In this document: one piece after another, positions 7,940 to 15,202 of the stretch
Layout: every line of letters starts with the position of its first letter
How positions within the stretch are numbered: the first letter of the stretch is position 1
Source of the DNA: CAMDBL01 sp964498125
GTDB taxonomy: Bacteria; Pseudomonadota; Alphaproteobacteria; Rhizobiales; Hyphomicrobiaceae
NCBI GenBank assembly: GCA_964498125.1
Contig: CAZCGE010000113.1
Location: 1-64,000, forward strand
Length of the DNA stretch: 64,000 nucleotides
Direction of reading: 5' to 3'
Notes under the pieces: generated by a model
The model's database searches: none
What the model was told of the DNA's origin: nothing
What the model saw: the letters and a program-made list of their open reading frames with translations, nothing else
Made by a program: the position numbers and the translations under genes

Positions 7940-8764
7940 TCACGTCATCCAGAAGAGCGGCTCGCAGGGCTTCAGTGCGCCACCCAGCCGGATGCCCTGG
8001 GCTTGAACAGCCAGGCCGGTGAAGTCGTCGGTCTCGACGGCAAACCCCGAAAGCGAGGCCGGGCCCATCGCCGGCTCGAAGCGGCCACGCGGAATTTTCG
8101 TGATGAAACGGTTGATCGGCTCCTCGATATCCATGCCGAGGATGGAGTTGTAATCGCCGCACATGCCGGCGTCGCTCATGTAAGCCGTCCCGCCAGGCAG
8201 GATGCGCTCGTCCGCGGTCGGCGCATGCGTATGTGTGCCGACGACGACGCTGACGCGACCGTCGAGGAAATAGCCGAGCGCCTGCTTCTCGCTGGTCGCC
8301 TCGGCATGAAAATCGACGAGGATGGCATCGGCGCCCTGCTTCAATTTGCAGGCGGTCGTGGCATTGTCGAGGGCGCGGAACGGGCAATCCAGATCGCCCA
8401 CGAACAACCGGCCCATGGCGTTGATGACCAGCACGTCGGCCCCGTTGGCCGCCTTGAACAGGCCGGAGCCGCGCCCTGGTGTACCTGGCGGAAAGTTGGC
8501 TGGCCGCAGCAGGCGCTCGTGCCGCTCGATGAACACCAGCGCCTCCTTCTGATCGAAGGCGTGGTTGCCCAGCGTCACCGCATCGGCCCCGGCATCGAGT
8601 AAATCCGTCAGGATCGCTTCGGTGATGCCGAAGCCACCGGCGGCGTTCTCGCCGTTGACGACGACGAAGTCGAGGCGCCAGCGTTTGCGCAGGCCCGGCA
8701 GGGCTTCGACCACGGCATTGCGACCCGAGCGGCCGACCACATCGCCAAGAAACAGCAGGCGCAT
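7940..8764 (-). CDS. TIGR00282 family metallophosphoesterase (YmdB-like)
   Basis: 274-residue calcineurin-like phosphoesterase of the TIGR00282/YmdB family, whose characterised members hydrolyse 2',3'-cyclic nucleotides. All metal-binding blocks are present: GDVVG at residues 7-11, GENAAGG at about 38-44, GNHAFD near 66, and GTHTHAPTAD in the C-terminal half. Length matches the family. It lies between yebC and the 5-formyl-THF cyclo-ligase locus on the same strand, the usual neighbourhood. Cytoplasmic. The physiological substrate is unknown. Confidence 0.92.
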   Translation of the reverse strand: MRLLFLGDVVGRSGRNAVVEALPGLRKRWRLDFVVVNGENAAGGFGITEAILTDLLDAGADAVTLGNHAFDQKEALVFIERHERLLRPANFPPGTPGRGSGLFKAANGADVLVINAMGRLFVGDLDCPFRALDNATTACKLKQGADAILVDFHAEATSEKQALGYFLDGRVSVVVGTHTHAPTADERILPGGTAYMSDAGMCGDYNSILGMDIEEPINRFITKIPRGRFEPAMGPASLSGFAVETDDFTGLAVQAQGIRLGGALKPCEPLFWMT

Positions 8765-8849
8765 CAGCCTCTCACCAGTTGCAGGACGCGCCCATGGCAG
8801 CGCCCCGATGTGACGTTCAGTCGTGCCAGCATGGCGCTCCTCCTGGACC

Positions 8850-10256
8850 TCAGCCAGCCCGCCGGCAGTGAATCGCCCGCGATGGCGTCAGCACCCAATC
8901 GAGCGGCTCGTCATAGTCGAGGCGCGGCACCGAGTCGACCCTTTGCACGTCATGGGCGAGACCAACCGCGAGGATGGCGCGGCGGGACCTGAGACCCGCC
9001 AGCGTCCGATCATAGTAGCCGCCGCCATAGCCGAGCCGGCCACCCGCGTCATCGAAAGCCAATAGGGGAACAAAAAGAACGTCGGGTTCCAGCACGTCCG
9101 CCGATTCGACGGGCTCTAGGATGCCCCATTGCCGCGTCACCATCGGATCACCCGGCTGCCAGCCGCGGAACACGAGGGGCTGGCGCTTGCCGGCCATGAC
9201 AGGACCATCGAACAACGGCCGGCCCAGCATGCGATCCAGCGGCCGCGCCCCGGTATGGAAGGCACGGTTGACCTGTACGATATCGCTGGCAACGCCGGCC
9301 CCGGTCGCCGCGGCATAGTAGTGTGCAAGCAGCACTGGAATCTTGTTGCGCCCCGACTGCTCCTCGGCGGCGACGGCGACGTAGGCCACATCTGGTCCGA
9401 ATTTTTCCCTGGCATGCTCCACCGTCTCGGGCGAGACGACGGCCGCCACGAGACGCCCCGCCGCCGCCGCATCACCAGCCTTCGCGGCTTTGTAGTCGGC
9501 GTGCGCCTTGATGGCGGCATCGGAGGTGTACGAGTGCAGCGCCACGGCTTGCCCGGGAATGCCCGCCACGCGCGCCGGCGTCGGCATGCGACGATCGCCG
9601 GCAAGCGCCAACAGCGGCTGGCCGCTTATTCCACCGTCGCCTTCGGGCGAAGATGCGCGAACAGCTTTCGCCCGTAGTCGCTGGCTTCGTTCATCTCGCG
9701 CCTTAGCGATTCCACCTCGCAGGGCGTCAGCATCTCTGAAATTGAGGAGAAAGCCTGCTTCGCTGGCGGTGAGGCCAGCTGGCGCGATGCCGAATTCTTG
9801 CCGGATGATGTCGCCATGGCGGGTCTCGACCCTGCTGATTTGCGTGCGTGACGGCGTATAGTGCCCGGCGCGCGAGGCGTTGACAAGCGTGATGACGCCG
9901 GCGATCTCGCCGCCGCCGGCCTGGATATGGTTGGCCAGCTCGGCCAGCGTACCGCCCATGACGGAAACATCGTCGACCAGCACGTGGCGCTTGCCCGCCA
10001 TCACCGGAAGGCAGATGCGATGCCCCATCAGCCGCGCCTGATCGAGTGATGGCCGCGGATCGAGCTCATCGCCGATCGGCAAAAAGCCTGAAACGATGCG
10101 ATGACCCGCCTGGGCGCGCAACAGCTCGCCAGCCCGCGCGGCGACCGCGATCGCCGCCTCGGCGCGGTCGGCCGCCGGCAGTGCGGCGCGCCGCGCAAGC
10201 ACTAGGCGCCGCAGCTCGACCTTGGCGGTCCTGACCTCGCTCACGGCCTCGCGCAT
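8850..10256 (-). CDS. 5-formyltetrahydrofolate cyclo-ligase interrupted by a circularly permuted phosphoribosyltransferase
   Basis: One open frame of 468 codons that reads as a nested chimera. Residues 1-90 are the N-half of a 5-FCL (FLPIGDELDPRP, then ICLPV). Residues 91-200 are the C-half of a type I phosphoribosyltransferase (PRPP loop VLVDDVSVMGGT at 92-103, then TLVNASR). Residues about 224-353 are the N-half of the same phosphoribosyltransferase (VALHSYTSDAAIKAHADYK onward to FDGPV). Residues 359-468 are the C-half of 5-FCL (PLVFRGW, GILEP, and the ATP motif GGRLGYGGGYYD at 405-416). Joining 1-90 to 359-468 gives a normal 200-residue 5-FCL. The start follows GTGGAGCCGACG. Both junctions are in VMAGKR. 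The locus is the usual one for this gene. Whether the product is active, split or dead is unknown. Confidence 0.85.
   Translation of the reverse strand: MREAVSEVRTAKVELRRLVLARRAALPAADRAEAAIAVAARAGELLRAQAGHRIVSGFLPIGDELDPRPSLDQARLMGHRICLPVMAGKRHVLVDDVSVMGGTLAELANHIQAGGGEIAGVITLVNASRAGHYTPSRTQISRVETRHGDIIRQEFGIAPAGLTASEAGFLLNFRDADALRGGIAKARDERSQRLRAKAVRASSPEGDGGISGQPLLALAGDRRMPTPARVAGIPGQAVALHSYTSDAAIKAHADYKAAKAGDAAAAGRLVAAVVSPETVEHAREKFGPDVAYVAVAAEEQSGRNKIPVLLAHYYAAATGAGVASDIVQVNRAFHTGARPLDRMLGRPLFDGPVMAGKRQPLVFRGWQPGDPMVTRQWGILEPVESADVLEPDVLFVPLLAFDDAGGRLGYGGGYYDRTLAGLRSRRAILAVGLAHDVQRVDSVPRLDYDEPLDWVLTPSRAIHCRRAG
9181..9200 (-). repeat. Junction repeat B (phosphoribosyltransferase N-half to cyclo-ligase C-half)
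   Basis: Top strand TGGCGCTTGCCGGCCATGAC. It matches the other junction at 9985-10004 in 18 of 20 bases and encodes VMAGKR plus the next Gln/His first two bases. It marks one end of the inserted segment. Confidence 0.9.
9201..10004 (-). other. Inserted 804-bp segment: circularly permuted phosphoribosyltransferase gene
   Basis: The segment is exactly 268 codons, so the cyclo-ligase frame is kept on both sides. Read as a circle starting near 9587 (ATG of MPTPARVAG), it would encode a continuous phosphoribosyltransferase of about 245 residues: N-half to FDGPV, then VMAGKR, then HVLVDDVSVMGGT and the C-terminal helices. The join between the original C- and N-termini lies in the low-complexity stretch around 9590-9660. 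In the part 9626-9735, codon third positions are poor in GC in the long frame but rich in the next frame, which ends at TAA 9626-9628. This suggests an overlapping short reading frame or a frameshift there. Confidence 0.8.
9985..10004 (-). repeat. Junction repeat A (cyclo-ligase N-half to phosphoribosyltransferase C-half)
   Basis: Top strand TGGCGCTTGCCCGCCATCAC, differing from the 9181-9200 copy at two positions. Together they look like the recombination points of a single-crossover integration. Confidence 0.9.
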
Positions 10257-10350
10257 CGTCGGCTCCACGATTTGCAACGGCGGATGGCGTAGCTCCCGCA
10301 GGCGATGCAAGCCAATACGCGACGCACGTCACGACCTGCTGCTCGCTCCT

Positions 10351-10378
10351 TTGGCAAAGCGTGCAGCCATGTTATTCT
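10351..10378 (+). promoter_or_regulatory. Possible sigma-70 promoter for the small membrane protein
   Basis: TTGGCA (10351-10356) and TATTCT (10373-10378) are 16 bases apart, 28 bases upstream of an ATG preceded by AGGGAGG. The boxes are imperfect and the call rests on spacing and position in a divergent intergenic region of only 149 bases. Confidence 0.35.
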
Positions 10379-10405
10379 GAAGACCTCTGCACAGGGAGGC
10401 AAACC

Positions 10406-10591
10406 ATGAAGCCCTTCACAGCGACCACCCTTGTGATCCTGGCATTGGTGGCTGTCATGCATGCACTGCGCCTGGGACTGGGCTGGAACGTTACCATGAA
10501 TGGCACCGACATCCCCATGTGGGCGAGCGTGGTCGGCGTCATCATTGCCGCGGGACTGGCAGTCGGACTCTGGCGTGAGACGCGCGCGTAG
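10406..10591 (+). CDS. Small conserved membrane protein, two helices
   Basis: 61-residue protein with a hydrophobic helix at residues 5-24, a short loop WNVTMNGTDIPMW, and a second helix at about 36-54 ending in WRETRA. A strong AGGGAGG ribosome binding site sits 7 bases before the ATG, which supports real translation of this short gene. Similar two-helix proteins with an IPMW loop occur in other proteobacteria as far as I recall; no function is known. It is divergent from the cyclo-ligase chimera and about 420 bases ahead of comF. Confidence 0.75.
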   Translation: MKPFTATTLVILALVAVMHALRLGLGWNVTMNGTDIPMWASVVGVIIAAGLAVGLWRETRA

Positions 10592-11009
10592 GCGCCGGCC
10601 TCGTCAGGACAGCACCAAAAATCCGCCAAGGAGAAACAATTGCCTGAGCTCTGGCCCTCTTGGGTCGGAGCTTCGGCAAGAGAGTTAAAATGCCGCGGTG
10701 GCCGTTGGAGCGGTTGATCTCGCCAGGTCCCTACATGTGTAGGTGGGCGCCGTGTGTCCGGGACCACGATCCCAGCCAGGGACAGCTCCCGAGCGAGTCT
10801 TATAGGCCCAGGAGATCGGTTTGCGCCTGACGCACCCCGCAGCGACTGCACCATGCGGCAAAGATATGAAAAAATCCAGTGCGCGATTGGCGTTTCCGGT
10901 GAGGAAACCAGGCCCAGGCCACGCCGGCCGCGCTTTGACGAATGGGGCCCTCGCCAAGCGCACCGAGAACCGGCTAACATGGTTAACCAAACCACCGCGC
11001 GAGAGTCCG
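10592..11009. other. Gene-free stretch before comF
   Basis: 418 bases. A hairpin lies at 10640-10679. The rest shows no convincing reading frame on either strand; an in-frame extension of comF upstream to 10821 lacks a ribosome binding site and family similarity. No tRNA or riboswitch was recognised. Confidence 0.5.
10640..10679 (+). terminator. Hairpin downstream of the small membrane protein gene
   Basis: TTGCCTGAGCTC (10640-10651) pairs with GAGCTTCGGCAA (10668-10679) with two mismatches, 48 bases after the stop codon. There is no T-run, so it may be a weak or Rho-assisted terminator. Confidence 0.4.
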
Positions 11010-11816
11010 ATGTCCGTGGGCACGGAGCGACAGGGGCCCCGGTTGGGCCGGCTGCGGCGCGGCGGGGCCGCGCGGCTTGCCGCCGCTGTGCGAACCTGCG
11101 CCGATTTCATCGTGCCGCCGGTTTGCCTGGGCTGTCAGTGCGCACTGGGCTCGCACGACGCGTTATGTGCGGCCTGCTGGCGCCAGGTCAGCTTCATTCG
11201 CCCGCCCATTTGCGATCGCCTGGGCATTCCATTGCCCTTTGATCCAGGCGGCGTGTCGATCTCGGCGGCGGCGGCAGCCCATCCGCCGGACTACGACCGG
11301 GCGCGCGCGGTGGCCAGTTATGACGGCGTCATGGGCAGGCTGATCCACGCCTTCAAGTATGGCGACCGGCATGATGCGCGTCGACTTTTCGGCCACTGGC
11401 TGGCCGATGCTGGTCGCGACATCCTGGCTGATGCCGATCTCGTGGTGCCGGTACCGCTCAATCGCTTCCGGCTGCTGTCGCGCCGCTTCAATCAGGCCGC
11501 CATCCTGGCGCATGAGGTTGCGCGCCTCAATGCCTTGGACTGTGCGCCGGGAGTCCTGGTCCGGACCAAGCGCACGCCGTCCCAAGTCGGCCTGACCCAC
11601 GACGAGCGCCGCCGCAACGTCCGGGCGGCTTTCGCGGTTTCCCCGCGTGCCGGGACCCCCATGATCGAGGGTAAGCGGGTCGTCCTGGTCGATGACGTCA
11701 TTACGACTGGAGCCACGGTGGAAGCCTGTGCGCGCGTGCTGCGGCGCGCCGGCGCCGCACGCATCGACGTGCTGACGTTGGCCCTGGTGACGACACCCGC
11801 GACCATGACAACCTGA
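11010..11816 (+). CDS. comF: ComF family phosphoribosyltransferase-like protein
   Basis: 268-residue ComF family protein. It has an N-terminal four-cysteine zinc knuckle (Cys39, Cys42, Cys53, Cys56 in CLGCQCAL...CAACW) and a type I phosphoribosyltransferase fold with the PRPP loop VVLVDDVITTGAT at residues 224-236. ComF proteins are linked to DNA uptake in competent bacteria, but in alphaproteobacteria they are near-universal and of uncertain role. I chose ATG 11010, preceded by GAGAG, because it starts just ahead of the zinc knuckle. It heads a plus-strand run with grxC, a nitrilase and a DUF1178 gene. Confidence 0.92.
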   Translation: MSVGTERQGPRLGRLRRGGAARLAAAVRTCADFIVPPVCLGCQCALGSHDALCAACWRQVSFIRPPICDRLGIPLPFDPGGVSISAAAAAHPPDYDRARAVASYDGVMGRLIHAFKYGDRHDARRLFGHWLADAGRDILADADLVVPVPLNRFRLLSRRFNQAAILAHEVARLNALDCAPGVLVRTKRTPSQVGLTHDERRRNVRAAFAVSPRAGTPMIEGKRVVLVDDVITTGATVEACARVLRRAGAARIDVLTLALVTTPATMTT

Positions 11817-11938
11817 TGCAGAAATTGCATCCGTGGGCCGCGCTGTTGCACTTGTACCCTTTGCGGGGACCGGCCGAAGCATTAGGTTAGACTCGTGCAC
11901 GTGCACGTGCGCGCGACGCTGGATCGCCGGGACTGTTT

Positions 11939-12196
11939 ATGGCTCAAGTGACCATCTATACAACGACTCTGTGCCCTTATTGCCACATGGCCAAGCAACT
12001 GCTGGCGGGCAAGGGTGTCAGATACGAAGAAATCGACATTGGCAGGGATCACGAACTGCGCGAGGAGATGATCGACAGGGCGGGCGGACGGCGGACCGTG
12101 CCACAAATCTTTATCGGTGAGACACACGTCGGTGGCAGCGACGACCTGCATGCCCTCGACCGGGCCGGCAAACTCGATCCGCTGCTGGCCCGCTGA
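11939..12196 (+). CDS. grxC: Glutaredoxin 3
   Basis: 85-residue class I glutaredoxin with the dithiol active site Cys12-Pro-Tyr-Cys15, the TVPQIFI cis-proline loop and the GGSDDL glutathione-binding motif. It reduces protein disulfides and mixed disulfides with glutathione in the cytoplasm. It lies 24 bases upstream of the nitrilase gene, and the comF-grxC-nit-DUF1178 order is widespread in alphaproteobacteria. Confidence 0.96.
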   Translation: MAQVTIYTTTLCPYCHMAKQLLAGKGVRYEEIDIGRDHELREEMIDRAGGRRTVPQIFIGETHVGGSDDLHALDRAGKLDPLLAR

Positions 12197-12220
12197 GCAA
12201 TAGGACCCAGGACCAGGGAT

Positions 12221-13096
12221 ATGGCCGCCATGCGCGATGCCTCGAACCTTCGAATTGGCCTGGTCCAGATGCGGACGGGTCGTGATGTCGAGAAAAACCT
12301 GAACGATGCCGGCGCGTTGATCCGCGAGGCCGCCAAGGGCGGCGCGACCTATGTCCAGACGCCGGAAGTCACCACGCTGATGGAACGCGAGCGGGCGCGC
12401 CTGTTTGCGGCGACGCTGCCTGAGAATGGCAATCCGGCGCTGGCGCACTTTTGCAACCTGGCGCGCGACCTCGGCATCTGGTTGCATGTCGGTTCGATGG
12501 GCATCCTGGTCAAACCCGACAAGATCGCCAACCGCTCTTTCTTGCTGGCGCCGGACGGGCAGGTCGCCGCGCGCTATGACAAGATTCATATGTTCGACGT
12601 CGAGTTGCCCGGCGGTGAGAGTTATCGCGAAAGCCGCAATTTCGAGCCGGGCAAGCTGGCCGTGACCGCTGATCTGCCGTGGGGCCGGCTCGGCCTGACG
12701 GTGTGCTACGACCTGCGCTTTCCCCAGCTCTATCGCACGCTGGCGAAGGGCGGCGCCCGCCTGCTCGCCATCCCTTCGGCTTTCACGCGCCAGACCGGCG
12801 AGGCGCACTGGCACACCCTGCTGCGCGCCCGCGCCATCGAGGCGCAATGCTTCGTGCTGGCGGCGGCGCAGGGTGGCCTCCACGAGAACGGCCGGGAGAC
12901 CTATGGGCACAGCCTGGTGGTTGCGCCTTGGGGGCAAATTCTGGCGGAGGGCGGCACCGACCCCAGCGTGGTGTTCGCCGATCTCGATCTGGCGGCCGTG
13001 CAGGAGGCGCGCAACCGTGTGCCATCTCTCGGGCATGACCGTCCCTTCGAACTGGTCTATGCCGGCGACCTCACATCCGTGCAGGTGGCCTCATGA
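12221..13096 (+). CDS. Carbon-nitrogen hydrolase (Nit1/deaminated glutathione amidase-like)
   Basis: 291-residue nitrilase-superfamily amidase. The catalytic triad is visible: Glu49 in TPEV, Lys121 in YDKIHMFD and Cys162 in VCYDLRFP. Sequence and position after glutaredoxin favour the Nit1/NitA branch, which removes deaminated glutathione made by side reactions of transaminases. The start at ATG 12221 fits the family length. Its stop overlaps the DUF1178 start by 4 bases, showing translational coupling. Confidence 0.9.
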   Translation: MAAMRDASNLRIGLVQMRTGRDVEKNLNDAGALIREAAKGGATYVQTPEVTTLMERERARLFAATLPENGNPALAHFCNLARDLGIWLHVGSMGILVKPDKIANRSFLLAPDGQVAARYDKIHMFDVELPGGESYRESRNFEPGKLAVTADLPWGRLGLTVCYDLRFPQLYRTLAKGGARLLAIPSAFTRQTGEAHWHTLLRARAIEAQCFVLAAAQGGLHENGRETYGHSLVVAPWGQILAEGGTDPSVVFADLDLAAVQEARNRVPSLGHDRPFELVYAGDLTSVQVAS

Positions 13097-13539
13097 TCAA
13101 GTACCGGCTGCGATGCAAGAAGAGCCACGAGTTCGAGGGATGGTTCTCGAATAGCGAACTCTATGAAAAGCAGGCCAAGCGCGGCCTCATCTCCTGCCCA
13201 GACTGCGGCTCGACCAAGGTGTCGAAGGCGCTGATGTCGCCCTCGGTCGCCACCCGCCGTCGCAACGGGAACGAAGCCCGGCCGGTAGAAACTGCCAAGT
13301 CTGAACAGCCAGCTCAGCAAAAACAGATGCTCGAGATGATGCGCCGCGTGCGCAGCCACGTCGAAGCCAACGCCGAGTACGTGGGCCCGCGCTTTGCCGA
13401 GGAAGCGCGCAAGATCCACTACGATGAGACCGAGGCGCGCGGCATCTACGGCGAGGCCTCGCTGAGCGAAGCCAAGGATCTCGTCGAGGAGGGCATCGGC
13501 GTGCTGCCGTTACCGCGTTTGCCCGAAGATGCAAGCTGA
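13093..13539 (+). CDS. DUF1178 family protein
   Basis: 148-residue member of DUF1178, a family nearly confined to alpha- and betaproteobacteria. The N-terminus has Cys8 and the pair Cys35-x2-Cys38 (CPDCGS), suggesting a zinc ribbon; the C-terminal half is helical and rich in Glu, with the conserved GPRFAEEARKIHY block. It overlaps the nitrilase gene by ATGA. Function unknown; its constant link to grxC and nit suggests a role in thiol metabolism, which is only inference. Confidence 0.9.
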   Translation: MIKYRLRCKKSHEFEGWFSNSELYEKQAKRGLISCPDCGSTKVSKALMSPSVATRRRNGNEARPVETAKSEQPAQQKQMLEMMRRVRSHVEANAEYVGPRFAEEARKIHYDETEARGIYGEASLSEAKDLVEEGIGVLPLPRLPEDAS

Positions 13540-13602
13540 AACGAAAGAAGCGCGCCAAGACCTCGGTGCCGGGCAAACGTCCCAGGTCCGCCCTGCACAT
13601 TC

Positions 13603-13654
13603 CCCTGCTCTTGCCATGTAACGTTATAACGTTGCATCGAGGAAGGCAGGGGCT
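13603..13654. other. Large imperfect palindrome in a convergent intergenic region
   Basis: CCCCTGC (13603-13609) pairs with GCAGGGG (13648-13654) around a nearly perfect central palindrome GTAACGTTATAACGTTGC (13618-13635). The region lies between the 3-prime ends of two convergent genes. The centre resembles dyad operators of Fur/Zur type in shape, but no target gene follows. It could be a bidirectional terminator or a protein-binding site. Confidence 0.5.
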
Positions 13655-13751
13655 GCAGTTGCATAGGCGGGCGACTGCTTTCGTCATCGAGGGCCAGCGC
13701 AGCGAGTGTTCGGCTGACCCAAGGGCCCGCAACCGCTGAAGCGCGACACGC

Positions 13752-14042
13752 CTATCCCGCGATCGCATCCATTGCCGCCGCCAGCTCGACATCGAGGCGG
13801 GTCAGACCGCCGGCATCGTGGGTCGAGAGCGTGACTTCAACGCGATTGTAGACGTTGAACCACTCCGGATGGTGGTCCATGCGCTCAGCCACCAGCGCCG
13901 CTCTGGTCATGAACCCGAACGCGGCATTGAAATCCTTGAACTTGAAGGATTTCTGGATGGCATCACGATCCTTCGCCGGAGTCCAGCCCGGCAGCTTGGC
14001 CATCGCCGCCGCGCGCTGCGCCACATCGAGCTTTTCAGCCAT
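13752..14042 (-). CDS. phhB: 4a-hydroxytetrahydrobiopterin dehydratase
   Basis: 96-residue pterin-4a-carbinolamine dehydratase (PCD/DCoH). The active-site motif DHHPEWFNVYNRV is at residues 56-68, and His75 lies in TLSTHDAGGLT. It recycles the oxidised pterin made by aromatic amino-acid hydroxylases, or has a moonlighting role in molybdopterin metabolism suggested for some PCDs. A sulfite-oxidase-family gene is nearby but not in the same operon. The start at 14042 matches family length; it lies 13 bases from the thpR stop on the same strand. Confidence 0.93.
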   Translation of the reverse strand: MAEKLDVAQRAAAMAKLPGWTPAKDRDAIQKSFKFKDFNAAFGFMTRAALVAERMDHHPEWFNVYNRVEVTLSTHDAGGLTRLDVELAAAMDAIAG

Positions 14043-14055
14043 TGCAGTCCTCCAT

Positions 14056-14628
14056 TCACCAGGTCTCGTCATCGTCCAGGGCGGCGGGGGACGCGCCCCG
14101 CAGCCGATAGGCTTCCTCCACCACATACGGGCCACCGCCGACCAAGGGGCGCGAGGAGAACAGCACGAAGCGTTCGACCACGAACGGCGGGAGATGGAAG
14201 GCGCCGTTGTGCTGCAGGAAACGCGCGACCGCATCGACCCGCGAATGTCGCAGCCGGGCCAGCGTCACGTGCGGCGAGAAGTTGCGCGCCTCCGGCGCCA
14301 GGCCAGCCTGGCGGGCGGCGCGTTCGCTGCCGCGGGCCAAGGCCTCGAGCGCTTCGCTGCCCTCGACGCCGGCCCACAGCACGCGCGGATCGTTGCCGCC
14401 GAAGGCGCCAAGTCCGCTGATGCGAATTTCAAAGACATCCAGCGCAATGCCGGCCAGCGCTTCGGCGAAGTCAGCCGCACGGCGATTATCGATATCGCCG
14501 GCATAGCGCAAGGTGATGTGCAGATCCCGCGGCTCGATCCACTTGGCGCCCGGCAGCGGCGATTTGAGCCGGGCCAACGCGGCACGCGCCTCCGCCGGGA
14601 TCTCGATGCCACTGAACAGGCGAGGCAT
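14056..14628 (-). CDS. thpR: RNA 2',3'-cyclic phosphodiesterase (LigT/ThpR)
   Basis: 190-residue 2H phosphoesterase with the two required HxTx motifs, HITL at 37-40 and HVTL at 120-123. Bacterial ThpR opens 2',3'-cyclic phosphate RNA ends and can ligate tRNA halves. Length matches the family. It is upstream of the pterin dehydratase gene on the same strand with 13 bases between them, so they may share a transcript. Cytoplasmic. Confidence 0.94.
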   Translation of the reverse strand: MPRLFSGIEIPAEARAALARLKSPLPGAKWIEPRDLHITLRYAGDIDNRRAADFAEALAGIALDVFEIRISGLGAFGGNDPRVLWAGVEGSEALEALARGSERAARQAGLAPEARNFSPHVTLARLRHSRVDAVARFLQHNGAFHLPPFVVERFVLFSSRPLVGGGPYVVEEAYRLRGASPAALDDDETW

Positions 14629-14728
14629 GCCGCTGGCTCCGATGAGCAGTTATCGTGCTGTCACCGCACCCTTGTGCCATCGACACGGCATGCCGCGCCA
14701 GTCGCTCGCTCGGGCATTGCGCGGAATT

Positions 14729-14828
14729 GTAGGTTTGGGTTGACCCCGGACCCTTGATCCGGGGAAGCCCAACGGTGCCGTGTGCGACGTTGTTGGGCTT
14801 CGCGCGAAGAGCGCTCGGCCCAACCTAC
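14729..14828. repeat. GTAGG...CCTAC mobile-type palindrome, copy 1
   Basis: GTAGGTTTGGGTTG at one end and GGCCCAACCTAC at the other form terminal inverted repeats. Inside is a perfect hairpin CCCCGGA...TCCGGGG (14744-14764). The same architecture occurs at 39919, 42587 and 60541. Confidence 0.7.
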
Positions 14829-14848
14829 GATTCACTGTCACGTGCCTC

Positions 14849-15202
14849 CTATAGCCAGGCCCTGGCGATAAACCCGAGCGCCACCAGCGCCGCCGCGGCG
14901 GCGGCGATGGCGGCCAGCCGCTTCTGGCCATCGCGCCACGGCAGCGTTTCCATGACCAGGACGCGCAGGCCGCCGGTGAGATGGATGGCCAGCAGGAAGA
15001 CCAGCCCGGACTCCGCCGCCTTGACCAGCGGCTGCTCCGTCCATTTGAGGAAGCCGTCGAACTGGGCCTCGTTGCGGATGGCAAGCCCCAACACCAAGAA
15101 ATGCACGGGCAGGAAGCAGGCGAGCGCCAGCCCGGAGAGGCGGTGCACGAGCGCTGCAATCCACAGCCCGTCGCGGCGGTGGCCGCTGTCATGGCGCCTC
15201 AT
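14849..15202 (-). CDS. Succinate dehydrogenase/fumarate reductase cytochrome b-type anchor (SdhC-like)
   Basis: 117-residue membrane protein with three hydrophobic helices. The N-terminal WIAALVHRLSGLALACFLPVHF matches the heme-binding first helix of SdhC/FrdC subunits (His20-Arg-x-Ser-Gly). It would anchor the dehydrogenase to the membrane, bind quinone and a b heme. The start overlaps the upstream SdhD-like gene by ATGA. No flavoprotein or iron-sulfur gene is in this transcript; an SdhB-like gene lies 2.3 kb away on the same strand. Confidence 0.75.
   Translation of the reverse strand: MRRHDSGHRRDGLWIAALVHRLSGLALACFLPVHFLVLGLAIRNEAQFDGFLKWTEQPLVKAAESGLVFLLAIHLTGGLRVLVMETLPWRDGQKRLAAIAAAAAALVALGFIARAWL

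Noticed and set aside
9181..10004. Assembly artefact as the sole explanation of the permuted PRTase
   Set aside because: The two junction repeats are only 20 bp and differ at two positions, too short and too unlike to merge easily in assembly, and the frame is preserved. It cannot be excluded without reads.
10257..10405. A 6S RNA gene, often found just upstream of the 5-FCL gene
   Set aside because: The gap is only 149 bases and must hold two promoters and ribosome binding sites. Some end pairing is possible, but I could not build the long bulged stem of 6S RNA.
13618..13635. Calling the dyad a Zur operator
   Set aside because: The shape is similar, but no zinc-related or other gene starts next to it, so it is reported only as an unexplained palindrome.
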